Assembly (NCBI GenBank): GCA_028564925.1
Contig: CM053033.1
Span: 79,951,468 to 80,015,467 of the forward strand
Direction of reading: 5' to 3'
Length of the DNA stretch: 64,000 bases
Source of the DNA: Lithobates sylvaticus
Lineage: Eukaryota > Chordata > Amphibia > Anura > Ranidae
In this document: positions 1 to 11,500 of the stretch, one piece after another
Layout of the letters: every line of letters starts with the position of its first letter
Position numbering within the stretch: position 1 is the first letter of the stretch
Notes under the pieces: generated by a model
Databases searched by the model: none
Told to the model about the DNA's origin: nothing
What the model saw: the letters and a program-made list of their open reading frames with translations, nothing else
Made by a program: the position numbers and the translations under genes

Positions 1-720
1 GTGGGGAGGAGGAGGAATGCATACTGCCGGGAGGCGAGCAAAAAAGCCGCCCGCAGTCCCATCCGTCCTCTTGTGGCCGCCTCCCGCACAATCTAGTCCC
101 CAGCGCAAAGGGCCGGCTTGCTGGAGTGCGGCGCCGGCACAGCACTTCTTTAGTAAGTGAGCTTAGTGGGGAGGGAAGCAACAGGCGCCCCCATGACGGC
201 CGATAAGTCGGCTTTGGCCAGAGTGACCCTCCCCGTAGCCATAGTGTAAGTGGCGGAGGCTCCGCCTAGAGCTCCACCTACCCTCCTCTGAGCAACTGCT
301 GTCGGCTTCATATCCTCCCCTCCCGGGGGTCTCTCGGGTATGTTTGACGTGCCGCGATGGTCGGTGACGCCGGTGAGGACTCTGAATGGGAACATGCAGG
401 CTGGAGACCAGAAGAGAGAGACGTCACTAGAGAGATTGTAACCCCCCCCCAGGCGGCAGCAGCAGCAGCAGGTACTAGTACAGTACATGTCACCATGATC
501 TTGATCATCATGTGCATGCAGCATGTGTACAGTGTACCAGTAACCTGCAAAGCAAAGAAATTAAATATAGTGCTCAAACTATTTGGATTAAATAAATATG
601 CTTAGCCATTGATATCATAAAGTGTAATAAAGTGATTTGTGCAAAGTACCTGCTGTTGCACGATTCAGTTTTTTTACTCTTTATTTATGATATCAATGAT
701 ATATTTGATTGGCTACTTGC
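1..720. other. No supported gene; GC-rich start
   Basis: The first 150 bases are GC-rich and could be the edge of a CpG-rich unit, but no splice signals or recognisable protein support an exon. A short CAG run lies near 463-476. Open frames here (for example 357-605 +) have low-complexity composition and are not called. Confidence 0.4.
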
Positions 721-721
721 T

Positions 722-1238
722 TCTGCTTGGGCCTGACACACACACACAATCGCACATGATGACTTGGACCCCTTTCACTCTGAGCCGCCCCGGGTGTCAG
801 CGGTAAAGCGGCGCTATTTTTAGCGCCGCTTTACTGTCGTTTTAGCTGCGCTATTCGTCCACTAGCAGGGCGATTTTAGCACCCCGCTAGCACCCAAAAA
901 GGGGTTAAATCCGCCTGCAAAACGCTGCTGCAGCGGCGGTTTGCCGGCGGTATGGCAGCGCTGCACCATTGATTTCAATGGGCAGGAGCTGTGGAGGAGA
1001 GGTGTATTCACCGCTCCTACAGCGCTGCTAAGAAGCTGCTGGCAGGACTTTTTGTGACGCCCTGCCAGTGCAGCGCCCCATTGTGAAAGCACTCAGGCTT
1101 TCACACTGGGTTTGCATCTGAGGCCTTTTTCAAGCGATATGCAGGCGCTATTTTTCGCGATATAGCGCCTGAAAAACGCCTCCAGTGTGAAAGGGTCTTA
1201 AAGTCATCATGTGCGATTCTGCGTGTGTGCCAAGCAGA
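722..1238. repeat. Outer inverted repeat enclosing a MITE
   Basis: The arms at about 722-765 and 1201-1238 are inverted copies sharing CGCACATGATGACT, a TG/CA stretch and TGCTTGG. They flank the MITE at 767-1197. Either the MITE inserted into the middle of a palindromic element, or the whole is one element with two-part terminal repeats. No transposase is present. Confidence 0.5.
767..1197. mobile_element. Non-autonomous MITE, PIF/Harbinger-like
   Basis: A 431-bp element with terminal inverted repeats reading GACCCCTTTCAC inward on the left and GACCCTTTCACACTGG on the right. The interior is rich in GCGC and TTTTAGCG palindromes. Three-base flanks are TTG on the left and TTA on the right, a decayed match to the TWA target duplication of PIF/Harbinger elements. 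Related ends occur at 17723 and 42640. The family assignment is inferred from termini. Confidence 0.55.
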
Positions 1239-1315
1239 CAGGTCCGGTGCTACCACTAGGCAGCCTAGGGCACCCGGCCACTGGTGATCCTACTCCCTCT
1301 CTAACTCTGTACAGT

Positions 1316-2510
1316 GTCAGAGGCATTTTTGGGTGCTGATGTTCTGTATTTATGGGTGCTGATGTTCTGTATTTATGGGTGCTGATGTGACTGCATTTAT
1401 GGGTGCTGATGTTACTGTATTTATGGGTGCTGATGTGACTGCATTTATGGGTGCTGATGTTCTGTATTTATGGGTGCTGATGTTACTGTATTTATGGGTG
1501 CTGATGTGACTGCATTTATGGGTGCTGGTAAGGCCGCATTTATGGGTGCTGATGTGACTGCATTTATAGGTGCTGGTGAGGCCGCATTTATGGGTGCTGA
1601 TGTTCTGTATTTATGGGTGCTGATGTGACTGCATTTATGGTTGCTGATGTGACTGCATTTATGGGTGCTGATGTTATGTATTTATGGGTGCTGATGTTAC
1701 TGTATTTATGGGTGCTGATGTTACTGCATTTATGGATGCTGATGTTACTGTATTTATGGGTGCTGATGTGACTGCATTTATGGGTGCTGGTAAGGCCGCA
1801 TTTATGGGTGCTGATGTGACTGCATTTATAGGTGCTGGTGAGGCCGCATTTATGGGTGCTGATGTTCTGTATTTATGGGTGCTGATGTGACTGCATTTAT
1901 GGGTGCTGATGTGACTGCATTTATGGGTGCTGATGTGACTGCATTTATGGGTGCTGATGTTACTGCATTTATGGGTGCTGATGTGACTGCATTTATAGGT
2001 GCTGATGTTACTGCATTTATGGGTGCTGATGTTACTGCATTTATGGGTGCTGGTGAGGCCACATTTTTGGGTGCTGATGTTACTGCATTTATGGGTGCTG
2101 ATGTTACTGCATTTATGGGTGCTGGTGAGGCCGCATTTTTGGGTGCTGATGTTACTGCATTTATGGGTGCTGATGTTACTGCATTTATGGGTGCTGGTGA
2201 GGCCGCATTTATGGGTGCTGATGTTACTGCATTTATGGGTGCTGGTGAGGCCGCATTTATGGGTGCTGATGTTACTGCATTTATGGGTGCTGGTGAGGCC
2301 GCATTTTTGGGTGCTGATGTTACTGCATTTATGGGTTCTGATGTTATTGCATTTATGGGTGCTGGTGAGGCCACATTTATGGGTGCTGATGTTATTGCAT
2401 TTATGGGTGCTGGTGAGGCCGCTTTTATGGGTGCTGATGTTACAGATTTTTTGGGTGCTGGCAAGGCCACATTTATGGATGCTGATGTTACTGCATTTGC
2501 AATTTGTTAA
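1316..2510. repeat. 24-bp minisatellite with block duplications
   Basis: About 50 tandem copies of a 24-bp unit, in two main variants (GGGTGCTGATGTKACTGCAT and GGGTGCTGGTGAGGCCGCAT plus TTAT) and a 23-bp variant. A run of about six units at 1479-1620 recurs at 1742-1884, so arrays of units were duplicated together. The unit length is a multiple of three, which opens long frames on both strands; these are artefacts. Confidence 0.93.
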
Positions 2511-2603
2511 TTGGAAGATTAAAGAGTTTGACTTGTAGTTTTGTTAGCTGTTTTTTTTTTTTTTTGTTAAGGTTATCTAAAAGATGGGTTTCAAATGTTT
2601 TGA

Positions 2604-3544
2604 CAGGGGCGTAGTTTGAGTTCTTGCCATAGGCACCATTTTCACTAGATACGCCTCTGCCAATAGCCATTTGAGGGCTGCTGCACAGTATGCATTCCTC
2701 ATCCTCCCCGGTAGTTCCGCCAATGGCTCACCTCTTCCACTGCACAGGCGAGGCTGCATTGTGCACGGGTCACACTGCATTGGGCACAGATGAGGCTGAA
2801 TTGGGCACAGGTGAGGCTGCATTGGGCATGGGTGAGGCTGCATTGGGCACAGGTGAGGCTGCATTGGGCACAGGTGAGGCTGCATTGGGCACAGGTGAGG
2901 CTGTATTGGGCATGGGCAGGCCACTTTGCATTGGGCACAGGTGAGGCTGCATTGGGCAAAGGTGAGGCTGCATTGGGCACTGAACATGCTGCATTGGGCA
3001 CAGGCAGGTGAGGCTGCATTGGGCACAGGTGAGGCTGCATTGGGCACAGGTGAGGCTGCATTGGGCACAGGTGAGGCTGCATTGGGCAAAGGTGAGGCTG
3101 CATTGGGCACTGAACATGCTGCATTGGGCACAGGCAGGTGAGGCTGCATTGGGCACAGGTGAGGCTGCATTGGGCACTGGACACACTGCATTGGGCACAG
3201 GTGAGGCAGTATTGGGCACTGGCCACGCTGCATTGGGCACTGGCCACGCCTCATTGGGCACTGGACACGCTGCATTGGGCACAGGCCACGCTGCATTGGG
3301 CACAAGTGGGCACAGGTGAGGCAGTATTGGGCACGGCAGACCACGCTGCATTGGGCACAGGTGAAGATTATTGAAGTGCTAACACCAGGTGTTTGGAGTA
3401 TCTTTATCTGTTGATTAAACCTTCTGGAATACATATATTGCTATTGTGGTGTAGGATCTGGCTTTTCTTTCTTTCTTTTTTTTGTGGGGGGGGGCCCATA
3501 CAACATTTTGCTATGGGGCCCTGTGATTTCTAGTTACGCCCCTG
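2604..3544. mobile_element. hAT-related non-autonomous element with internal minisatellite
   Basis: The right end reads inward as CAGGGGCGTAACTAG, and about 165 bp inside it (3380-3544) matches the left part of the hAT at 31084-33198 in reverse orientation. The left boundary is given as the CAGGGGCGTAG motif at 2604. A GGTAGTTCCGCC motif at about 2710, like the other end of that family, sits in an unexpected orientation, so the element looks rearranged. I see no clean 8-bp duplication. No transposase frame. Confidence 0.55.
2738..3365. repeat. 20-bp minisatellite inside the hAT-related element
   Basis: Tandem copies of a 20-bp unit built on GTGAGGCTGCATTGGGCACA, with variants ending GCAAAG and GCACTGAACA. 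A block of units at 2945-3006 recurs at 3083-3138, showing multi-unit duplication. Confidence 0.92.
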
Positions 3545-4400
3545 CTCCTTTAGATAATTGGATGCTCTAGGGTGAGATAACCAGTATTTCCATTTTTTTA
3601 AATGTAATGGTGGAGTCGTTTTTTTAAGCTAGCAGCAGTTCATACTGTGCTTGAATATTTAGTCTGGCTATGACAGTTGATAGATTGGGTGCGTCAATGG
3701 ATTTCCACAAGTTGGTTAATGTGAGTCTTGCTGCTATTAATGTATGAAATACAATTATTCTATACAGGGCCGTCTTTAATATTGGACCCTGGGCAAAACT
3801 TTTCTCCCCCCCCCCCCCCATGTAGTTTTGCTCTCCACCTGCTTTGAGACATACAATAAATAGCAGCTAGACTCAAACTCACTTTAGTGAATCAGATCAG
3901 GCAGCTATTGCGATTTGGTTGCCAGAAGTTACAGTGTATCATTACCGCTCACTGACTGGTTGCTAGAGGTTACAGCACACATTACGGGAAATTAAACCAG
4001 GGTAGTTGGCAAGTAGCTTCCCCTTTTGCCCTGCCTTAAAAACGGCCCTGGTTCTATATTACAGGGTATATATCCAGATTTAGACCTAATAGGGCTGTGG
4101 CAGGAGTAAGCTTGGTTAGCTTCCCGTAAGGTCAGCTATGAAGGATGCTACGGACTTCCAGAAGCTCTGTACGTTTTTACAGCTCCATAGTAAAAGCCCA
4201 CGCTTTTTTCCATTTTGGATGTGGAATAAGGAATAGTTAATGTCAGTTTTTCTTTTCTGTATGTAACCCATGAAGTAGAAGGAAATCTCACAGAAGTTAA
4301 ATTGCCATCTAAGAAATTTGTCAGTAGAACAATCTATCAGTAGATTTCCCTTCACTTTGTTCTGCTGACAACTCAAATTGTTGCATTTTTTCCATCACTT
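3545..4400 (-). pseudogene. L1-Tx1 LINE ORF2 3' relic, split by a hAT MITE
   Basis: Read on the minus strand, the region encodes degenerate C-terminal ORF2 sequence. A LLLWSCKNVQSFWKSV segment at about 4150-4210 resembles the post-zinc-finger LLHIFWDCPVLQTFW segment of the intact L1 in this window. After the MITE at 3765-4050 the frame resumes with IIVFHTLIAARLTLTNLWKS. It is a 5'-truncated, decayed copy; its 3' side is lost at the hAT boundary at 3544. Identification is by protein resemblance only. Confidence 0.6.
3765..4050. mobile_element. hAT MITE, 286 bp
   Basis: Ends read CAGGGCCGTCTTTAA at the left and, inverted, CAGGGCCGTTTTTAA at the right. Flanking octamers ATTCTATA (3757-3764) and GTTCTATA (4051-4058) match at 7 of 8 bases, the target duplication size of hAT elements. 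It inserted into the L1 relic. No coding capacity. Confidence 0.82.
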
Positions 4401-4565
4401 TTAATCATGGTGACAATGGTCTCCTGGACAAATAGTGTAAGACCCCCTTAAAGCCTGTATCGATGGCCATTTGTTTGCTTCAGAACTACTGCTTTCACCA
4501 TATGAGTCCTAGGGGATTTCAAAAGCAGCTAAAGCAGGTCAAATGCAGTTCAACTGCACCTGAAA

Positions 4566-4939
4566 TTAAAGTGGTTGTAAAGGTTTTTACCTTCATGCAT
4601 GCATCTCTTTCTTTACAAGCACAGAGATAGCAGTGGGAGCCTTTGGCTCCTGCTGCTGTCAGACAAATCCTGAGAGAAGCGAGTGGGGATGGGACCAAGC
4701 AGCACTGTGTGTGTCTATTGAAACAAAGAGTCCAGCTCAGGAGCGAACCTGCATATCTACCCCCAAAGCAAGTGCTTCCCATGGGGGCAGACACATAAGA
4801 GGAGGATCCAAGAGTGCCAGCAAGGGACCCCAGAAGAGAAGGTTCAGGGCCACTCTGTGCAAAACCACTGCACAAAACAGGTGAGTATACCATGCTTATT
4901 TTATTAAAAAAAACTTTTATGCCTTACTATCACTTTAAT
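4566..4939. repeat. Dispersed inverted-terminal repeat element
   Basis: Begins TTAAAGTGGTTGTAAAGG and ends with the inverted TTACTATCACTTTAA, so it is bounded by imperfect terminal inverted repeats with TTAA at the tips. I recall the end type as common in frog genomes. No protein. Confidence 0.55.
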
Positions 4940-5059
4940 TCTGAATGATCTTAGAAGCTTCTGTAATTGGTGTCAAAAGCACTCTGCATTTGAATGTCAA
5001 CACCGGCCCTTGGGCAGACAAACTGCAAAAAAAAAAAAAAAAATGAAATTAAAAAATCA

Positions 5060-5270
5060 GGTCAAATTCTGACTATAGATTCCTGCTGCTGTCAATCACA
5101 GCCTGTGAGGAGAGGCAGGGGAAAGCCACACTGTGTGTGTCAATGGACACCACACAAAGTGGGGCTCAGGATTGAGCCTGCACCAATGCCCCCACAGCAA
5201 GTGGGTAGGGGGACACAGTCTATCTATCCATTTTATAAAGCATGTGCTTCTACTATGGAGGCTCTCAAAA
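5060..5270 (+). repeat. Diverged interior copy of the 4.6-4.9 kb repeat
   Basis: Shares the order of motifs CCTGCTGCTGTCA, CACTGTGTGTGTC, GGCTCAGGA and a CCCCCACAGCAAGTG-like segment with 4650-4800, at clearly lower identity and without clean termini. Confidence 0.45.
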
Positions 5271-5420
5271 TTTTGAGTTAGGACAGCAGATAATACTGGG
5301 GTGCCGTGTAGTGGCTCTGCAGCTTACTCATGTATTTGGAAATGTGAGTAAACTAAACCCCTGTTAAAATAGGACAATTCGGTTGGTTTGAGGCTGGTTG
5401 AAGTTGAGCTGGAAATTTTC
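5225..5420 (+). repeat. Copy of dispersed repeat family R (old)
   Basis: Contains, in order, CATGTGCTTCTACTATGGAG, GGGTGCCGTGTAGTGGCTCT, a TTGGAAATGTG segment and CTAAACCCCTGTT, followed by a GGTTGGTTTGAGGCTGG segment. The same order appears at 28216-29238, 29404-29880 and 40440-40780. No tRNA-like head or protein was recognised. Confidence 0.5.
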
Positions 5421-5825
5421 TTTGGTTTTGGGGGACTTTTCACTTTTCACTATGCCTACTTTTTATTGGGGGTGGAGCAGGGGGTGGGTGAGCATGGCCA
5501 AATTGTGCTAACAGTGGAAGAGGATTAAAGGGGTATGATTTAATAAGGGTACACACAATAAGCACACATAACATCTAAGCCTACTTTGCTCTGGGTCAGC
5601 AGTGTATAACACGTACTACTCTCTTGTCTTGGCCCTCTATGCAAGTTTAGTGTTGACTTCCTGGCTCCAGGCTCAGATGTGCACTGCAGGTCACCATCAC
5701 AACGAAGAGCAGGCAGCAAATCATTAATATCATTACCCCCCACAAAAAGTCTATCCAAACCAAGCTAGATATAAAAAATAAAATTGGGTACTGTCACTGC
5801 AACAGGGGATGTCTGGTCACCCTGA

Positions 5826-6332
5826 GGCTGCATTCACACCTGAGCGTAGCGGAACGAGCGTTTTTACCAGCGGTTTTACCGGCATTTTGTCGCGCGAATA
5901 CGGTCGTTTTTGCACATTTGCATACGGCGTTGTCAGGCATTTTTCAACTTCGGCGTTTTTCTTGATAGCCAATAGGAAAAATGATCATCACTGTCATCAT
6001 TTGTTGCTATGTTTTTAGATTTTGTTCAACTGCTTCCTGGGAGCAGTTGCAGTGACAAAACGCCCGTAGAAACGCTCGTTGTCGCGCTAGTCGCTTGAAT
6101 CGAGCGTTTCCATTAGTTTCTATGTGGATACAAACGCCCAAATCTGCCCGATTCGCGCAACAAAAAAGGGTCCAGAACTTGTTTGAGCTTCAGGCGTTCG
6201 GCTTCAGGCGACATGGAGTGGAGATGTGAACCATCTCCATAGAGAATAATGTATTTTTTTCCCCTCGAGCGTTTTGTAGCTTCAGGCTTAGGGCGGCTTA
6301 GGGTGACAAAACACTCAGGTGTGAATGCAGCC
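5826..6332. mobile_element. Non-autonomous MITE, 507 bp
   Basis: Terminal inverted repeats GGCTGCATTCACACCTGAG at both ends, with CG-rich interior (GAGCGTTT, ACAAAACGC). Flanking triplets are TGA and TAA, which may be a decayed three-base duplication of PIF/Harbinger type. No coding sequence. Confidence 0.65.
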
Positions 6333-6529
6333 TAAACCAAGAGCCTCAGACAATCCGAGTGAACCAAATAAAGACCAGTCCTCAGAGATACATGAGGGAA
6401 ATAGAGTGGGCATGCCTGAAATGTATGTATTAATAAATCCAGCAATACAATATCTCACCCTGCTCGGCACATGCTCAGTTGACCTCTATTTTTAGGCACT
6501 GCTGAATTTGTAGAGGCTGATCTGCTGAC

Positions 6530-6897
6530 TGCCTTAAAAGTGGGAGTAAACAGTTTTTTTTTTTCTTTTATGTACCTACAGGTAAGCCTATAATAAGGTA
6601 GGTACCTGTAGGTACCGTGAATATCTCCTAAACTTGCACTGTTTAGGAGATATTCACCCAGCATACCCCTGCCATCCCTTCAGAGCCCCGTGCCATGGCC
6701 GTGACTCCCGTGCGCATGCGCTGGAGTGACGTCATCGCAGCTCGGCCAATCAGACGGTGAAAAGATGGAAGCCCTGTCATCGGTGACAGTGCGCTGCTAG
6801 AGGACTTCATTATAAAAATATAATGATGTGCTAGTATGTGATGCATACTAGCACATTATGCCAGGTTTTTTTTTTCTAAAGGTGCGGCTTACTACTG
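6530..6897. repeat. Dispersed repeat with hairpin
   Basis: Begins TTAAAAGTGGGAGTAAACAG and includes an inverted pair around GGAGATATTCAC and a strong hairpin at about 6823-6860 (TGTGCTAGTATGTGATGCATACTAGCACA). The start resembles frog repeats known to me by sight. No gene. Confidence 0.4.
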
Positions 6898-6997
6898 CTT
6901 TATAGCGGAATTAAACCCTCCTATCCTTTACAGCTGCTTCTGTTTTGATCTGCAACTGCCATTGTGCTGCACATGTGATCAATTATGACACCAGCCA

Positions 6998-7008
6998 TTA
7001 GATGATTT
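6998..7008. repeat. Target-site duplication of foldback element, left copy
   Basis: TTAGATGATTT, matched at 10 of 11 bases by TTAGATGGTTT at 14898-14908. Confidence 0.6.
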
Positions 7009-8084
7009 TGGAAAAAGTGTGGAGCTAACACCGCGCTAATCACTAAACTGAACAGAATATTGATAAAAAAATCATATATAAAAAGTATACCAAAAATTGG
7101 ACATGATGACCAGTGAATCAAGCAGCGGCTGATAAATGTGGGATATACACATATAACAGAAATAAACAATGGAAAAAGCTGCGCTAAATAATAAGTGATA
7201 ATCTAATTAACCAAGGGGTTAAAAAACTCAAATGATAGTGGTAAAGTAGTCCATGTGAGGAATCAAATAATAAAACTATATTAATTAGTCTTAAAGTCCA
7301 TATAAAACCTAAGAGTGATGAGTGACAAAAAAATGTGACAATGTAATATCCAAAAGAAGGTGACTGTGAAAAAAATCCACCAGGAACCGTGATCCACCAC
7401 CGCTCTAATGATGTGCTTACCAGAGGGCAAGCTTGAATAAGCCTGTAACTCAATTATCATCAGGATATGACCGGACCTTTAGACATCACCTCCAAATCCA
7501 ATTCTCCACTGATAAATCCGACCAGAATCCCGGATATGGGCAGTAATTCCTTTATAAGGTGTCTTTGAGATTGAATTTCTCCAAGGATATGAAACCGGGA
7601 AACCATACAGTCTCAGCATGTGAATATATAAGAATAAGGGATGCTCCCATAGTTTGAAACCATATTAAAATTTATTGACTCAAATTAAAAGTTCTACTTG
7701 CATCAAAACAGATAAGAACTCGCAGAATGTATACAAAAAACGCCACCAGCCGGCTAGCAGAACACCCGCTCTCAATGCGGAACGTGATGACGTCAGTGCG
7801 TCAGACTTCAATCTCAAAGACACCTTATAAGGGAATTACTGCCCATATCCGGGATTCTGGTCGGATTTATCAGTGGAGAATTGGATTTGGAGGTGATGTC
7901 TAAAGGTCCGGTCATATCCTGATGATAATTGAGTTACAGGCTTATTCAAGCTTGCCCTCTGGTAAGCACATCATTAGAGCGGTGGTGGATCACGGTTCCT
8001 GGTGGATTTTTTTCACAGTCACCTTCTTTTGGATATTACATTGTCACATTTTTTTGTCACTCATCACTCTTAGTTTTATATGGA

Positions 8085-8098
8085 CTTTAAGACTAATT
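8085..8098. repeat. L1 target-site duplication, left copy
   Basis: CTTTAAGACTAATT, identical to 14787-14800. It lies inside the right arm of the foldback element. Confidence 0.92.
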
Positions 8099-8116
8099 TT
8101 TTTTTTTTTTTAATTC

Positions 8117-8122
8117 TTTATT
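8117..8122 (-). terminator. Polyadenylation signal of the L1
   Basis: AATAAA on the minus strand, about 5 bases before the A-tail (T-run 8097-8111 on the plus strand). The unusually short distance to the tail may mean that the tail includes part of the signal context. Confidence 0.6.
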
Positions 8123-8523
8123 TAAAGATGAGACACAGATATAAACATAATGGAGACTTTGCGTTACGTTTAGGCTGTGACAAACGCGTCAAATAAAATA
8201 GCCAAAATAAAGCAATTGCCTATTAATGAGGGTCGCTATTCAGTCTAACCACTGTTACTTGCTGAAGTCTAATATAGGGTAAACTTAAATATCAGTGCCC
8301 ATCGCATTTTACGTCTTTTTATATTAAGAGGGAAAGATAGTGGGGGAGAAGGAAGAGACAGAGAAAGATTAAGGGGGGAAAGATTAAGAAGAAGTTTTGT
8401 GTACATACACACACACGCACACACACGCACACATACCGGGTGGAACGGGAAGGGGTGGAGGAAGGGGGGGGCCCTAGCCCCCCGGGAGCCGGGCTTGGTA
8501 TTGCTGGGCTGTCTATAGTGATC

Positions 8524-11500
8524 CTACACAGAGGATCCTGCCGTATATTGGAGGAATTCATCAGAGAAACGAAAGAGGTTCCAGTGAAACCATCTGGAGC
8601 TATGTTCCTCCGACTTGTCTCGCAGTGCCGAGGTCAGATCTTCCATCCGCTCAATGTCCTTCACTCTTGCGAACCACTGGGCCACCGTTGGAGCAGTCTG
8701 CTGCTTCCAAAGAGGTGGGATGCTGGCCCGGGCTGCGTTAAGGAGGTGCTTGAGGAGGGATTTGTGGTAACGTTTCCTTGAAAGAGGCATAAGGTTAAGG
8801 AGGACCGCAGCTGGGTTGTCCTGGAGGGAGATATCTGTGAGTTTCTGTACGATCTTAAGAACTGTCTGCCAAAAAGTTTGGAGTACCGGGCAGTCCCAGA
8901 AAATGTGTAGTAGAGTGCCTGGGTGTGAATTGCAACGCCAGCAGCGGTCTGTTTGCAGAGGGAATATCTTAGCCAGTACCGAAGGAGTTCTATACCAACG
9001 CGACACTATTTTATATGCGGTCTCTTGATATTTGCTGCATAGTGAGGACTTTTGAGCAAAAAACAGTATGCAATCTTTTTGTGGTTCTGTGAAGGTGACT
9101 TGCAAGTCTCTCTCCCATTTTGTTAAGAATGGGGGGTCTTCAGTGGCGTGAAAGTCTAACAAAAATTTGTAGGAGGACGACAAGATCTTCCGGATCGGTC
9201 CCTCACCCAAGCACAGTTCCTCAAAGGGGTGGAGTTTTCTTGCAAAGTGCGTTGGTTTGGGCAACGAGCCAAGAAAGTGAGAGAGCTGGTTGATCCTCCA
9301 GCGGTCTAGTCGAAGTGAAGCCTGGCCCGAGAGCAAGCTCTCTGTAGTTAACCAGCCTGAGGGACACAGGAGCGATAAGGCTCTCATGAGGCCCTGTGGG
9401 GCTTGTGATCGGAAGGACGGGTCTGAGAGGCCAGGTATAAAATCCGGGTGGCCGACAAGTGGCGTCAGTGGGGATGGAAATTTTTTTAAAGAGGCTAATC
9501 GGAAAAACCTTTTCAGCTCAGCGAGAGTTGGTCCAATCGTGGGATGAGTGGTCAGGTGGGTGGCATGAGTCGTCCCAGCCCAGGGTAGACCCGCTAGTGG
9601 GGCTCTGGCCGCCTCCTGTTCAAGTGACACCCAGAGCTTCAACTCACTGTGACGGCACCAGTCCACGACTCTGGTCATATGTGCCGCAGTATAGTATAGA
9701 GCTGGATCTGGAAAACCGAGGCCTCCTCTAATCTTAGATCGTAAAAGGAGTGTTCTGCCAAGACGTGGATGTTTTCCGCGCCAGATGAATTTGGTAAATA
9801 TTGAACGGACGGCGTGGAAGAATGTCTGAGGTATCTTGACGGGCAGTGCCTGCAATAGATACAAGAGTCTGGGCATTGCATTCATCTTGAGTATATTGCA
9901 ACGGCCGAACCAAGAAAGGGCCAGAGAGTTCCACCTCTCAAGGTCAGCAGCGAGCGTAGATAGAAGGGGCTGAAAATTCAGGGTGACGATGTCTTGTAAT
10001 TTGGCAGGGATTTTCGTTCCCAGGTATTGTATTGAGCGTGTAGCCCATTTAAATGGGAAGAAGGGGCGTAAGTTGGAAATGGTCGAGTCTGACAGGGAAA
10101 CACTTAAGGCCTCTGATTTCTGTAGGTTAACCTTGAAATTAGACAGGGAACCGTAGCGCTTCAGCTCCTGTAACAGGGAGGGAAGAGAGGTGAGGGGTTC
10201 TGTGATGTAGAATAAAAGGTCATCAGCATATGCTGCTACTTTGTGTTGACAATGACCCGATTGAATGCCTCTTATGGACTGATTACCTCTGATATGCTGT
10301 AGAAAGGGTTCCAGGGAGAGAACGAACAGTATCGGGGACAGCGGACATCCCTGTCTGGTGCCGTTCGCGATAAAGAAAGGGCTGGAGTCGCAACCGTTTA
10401 CGCGTACAGTGGCAGTGGGATTATCATAAATGGCTGAGATCCACGACAGGATAGGGTCTGGCATACCTACATGTTTAAGTGTCTCCCGTAGAAAAGACCA
10501 GTCCACCCTGTCAAAAGCCTTCTCGGCATCCGTGGAAAGGAGTAGCAAGGGTATTCGGGAACGCTTCGCTTTGTCTATGATATTCAATGTCCTGGTGGTG
10601 TTATCCCTGGCCTCTCTCGTTTGGATGAAACCGACTTGATCTATTCCAATTAGACGTGGCAATAAAGCATTCATCCTAGAGGCAAGGATTTTTGTGAATA
10701 GTTTCATGTCACAATTCAGAAGGGAAATGGGCCTATAGCTGGCACATAGTAGGGGGTCCTTGCCCGGTTTAGGGATCACGGATATTGAGGCGCGCAGCAT
10801 ATCTGCAGGGAGATTGTGTCCGTCGGTCGCAGCATTAAAGGCTGCTAAGAAGGATGGGGCCAGCGTGTCCTGGAACATTTTGTAATAGGGGAGGGTAAAG
10901 CCGTCCGGTCCGGGGGCTTTACCGGGCTGTGTGTCTGCTATTGCGGCTGCAAATTCCTCTTTGTTAATAGGTTCGGACAAGGCCGCACGCTCCTCTGCCG
11001 TCAGCCTAGGAAGGTCAACTTCCTGGAGGTAATTACGGATATCCTGAACCTTTCGGGGTAGCAGCTGTGGGGAGGAAGTTGGATCTAAATTATACAATTT
11101 GGAGTAAAAAGCTTGGAAGGTATCTGCGAGTTCCGGAGATGAGTGAACTCTGGAGCCTGATGGCGAGAGAAGTGTGGGTATATATGTTCGAGAGCGCTTT
11201 GCGCGTAAGGCGTTGGCCAGTAATCGACCACATTTGTCGCCGTACTCGTAAAAAGAGCGGCGGGCCTTCAGTAGTATATGCTTCGCCTCGTACATAGAGT
11301 GATCTCGTATAGCTTCCCGAAGACGGAGCAGTTCCGTTTCGGTGGCATTGTTTGGCCGGTTCTTATGTTGGCGTTCCAGGGTGTGGAGTTGCGTTAAAAG
11401 GTCAGATAAGGTTTTGGCGCGACGTTGTTTGGCCGCATGTCCGTGTTTAATTAGAATGCCTCTAATGAAGCACTTATGCGCTGACCACACAGTGGCTGGG

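Noticed and set aside
357-605. 82-residue frame near the GC-rich start
   Set aside because: Poly-Ala from a CAG run, no homologue recognised, no splice context.
1850-2510. Open frames of about 200 residues on both strands
   Set aside because: They are periodic translations of the 24-bp minisatellite, whose length is a multiple of three.
2577-3434. Open frames of 180-285 residues rich in CPMQPHL or GEAALGTG repeats
   Set aside because: Translations of the 20-bp minisatellite in several frames and both strands.
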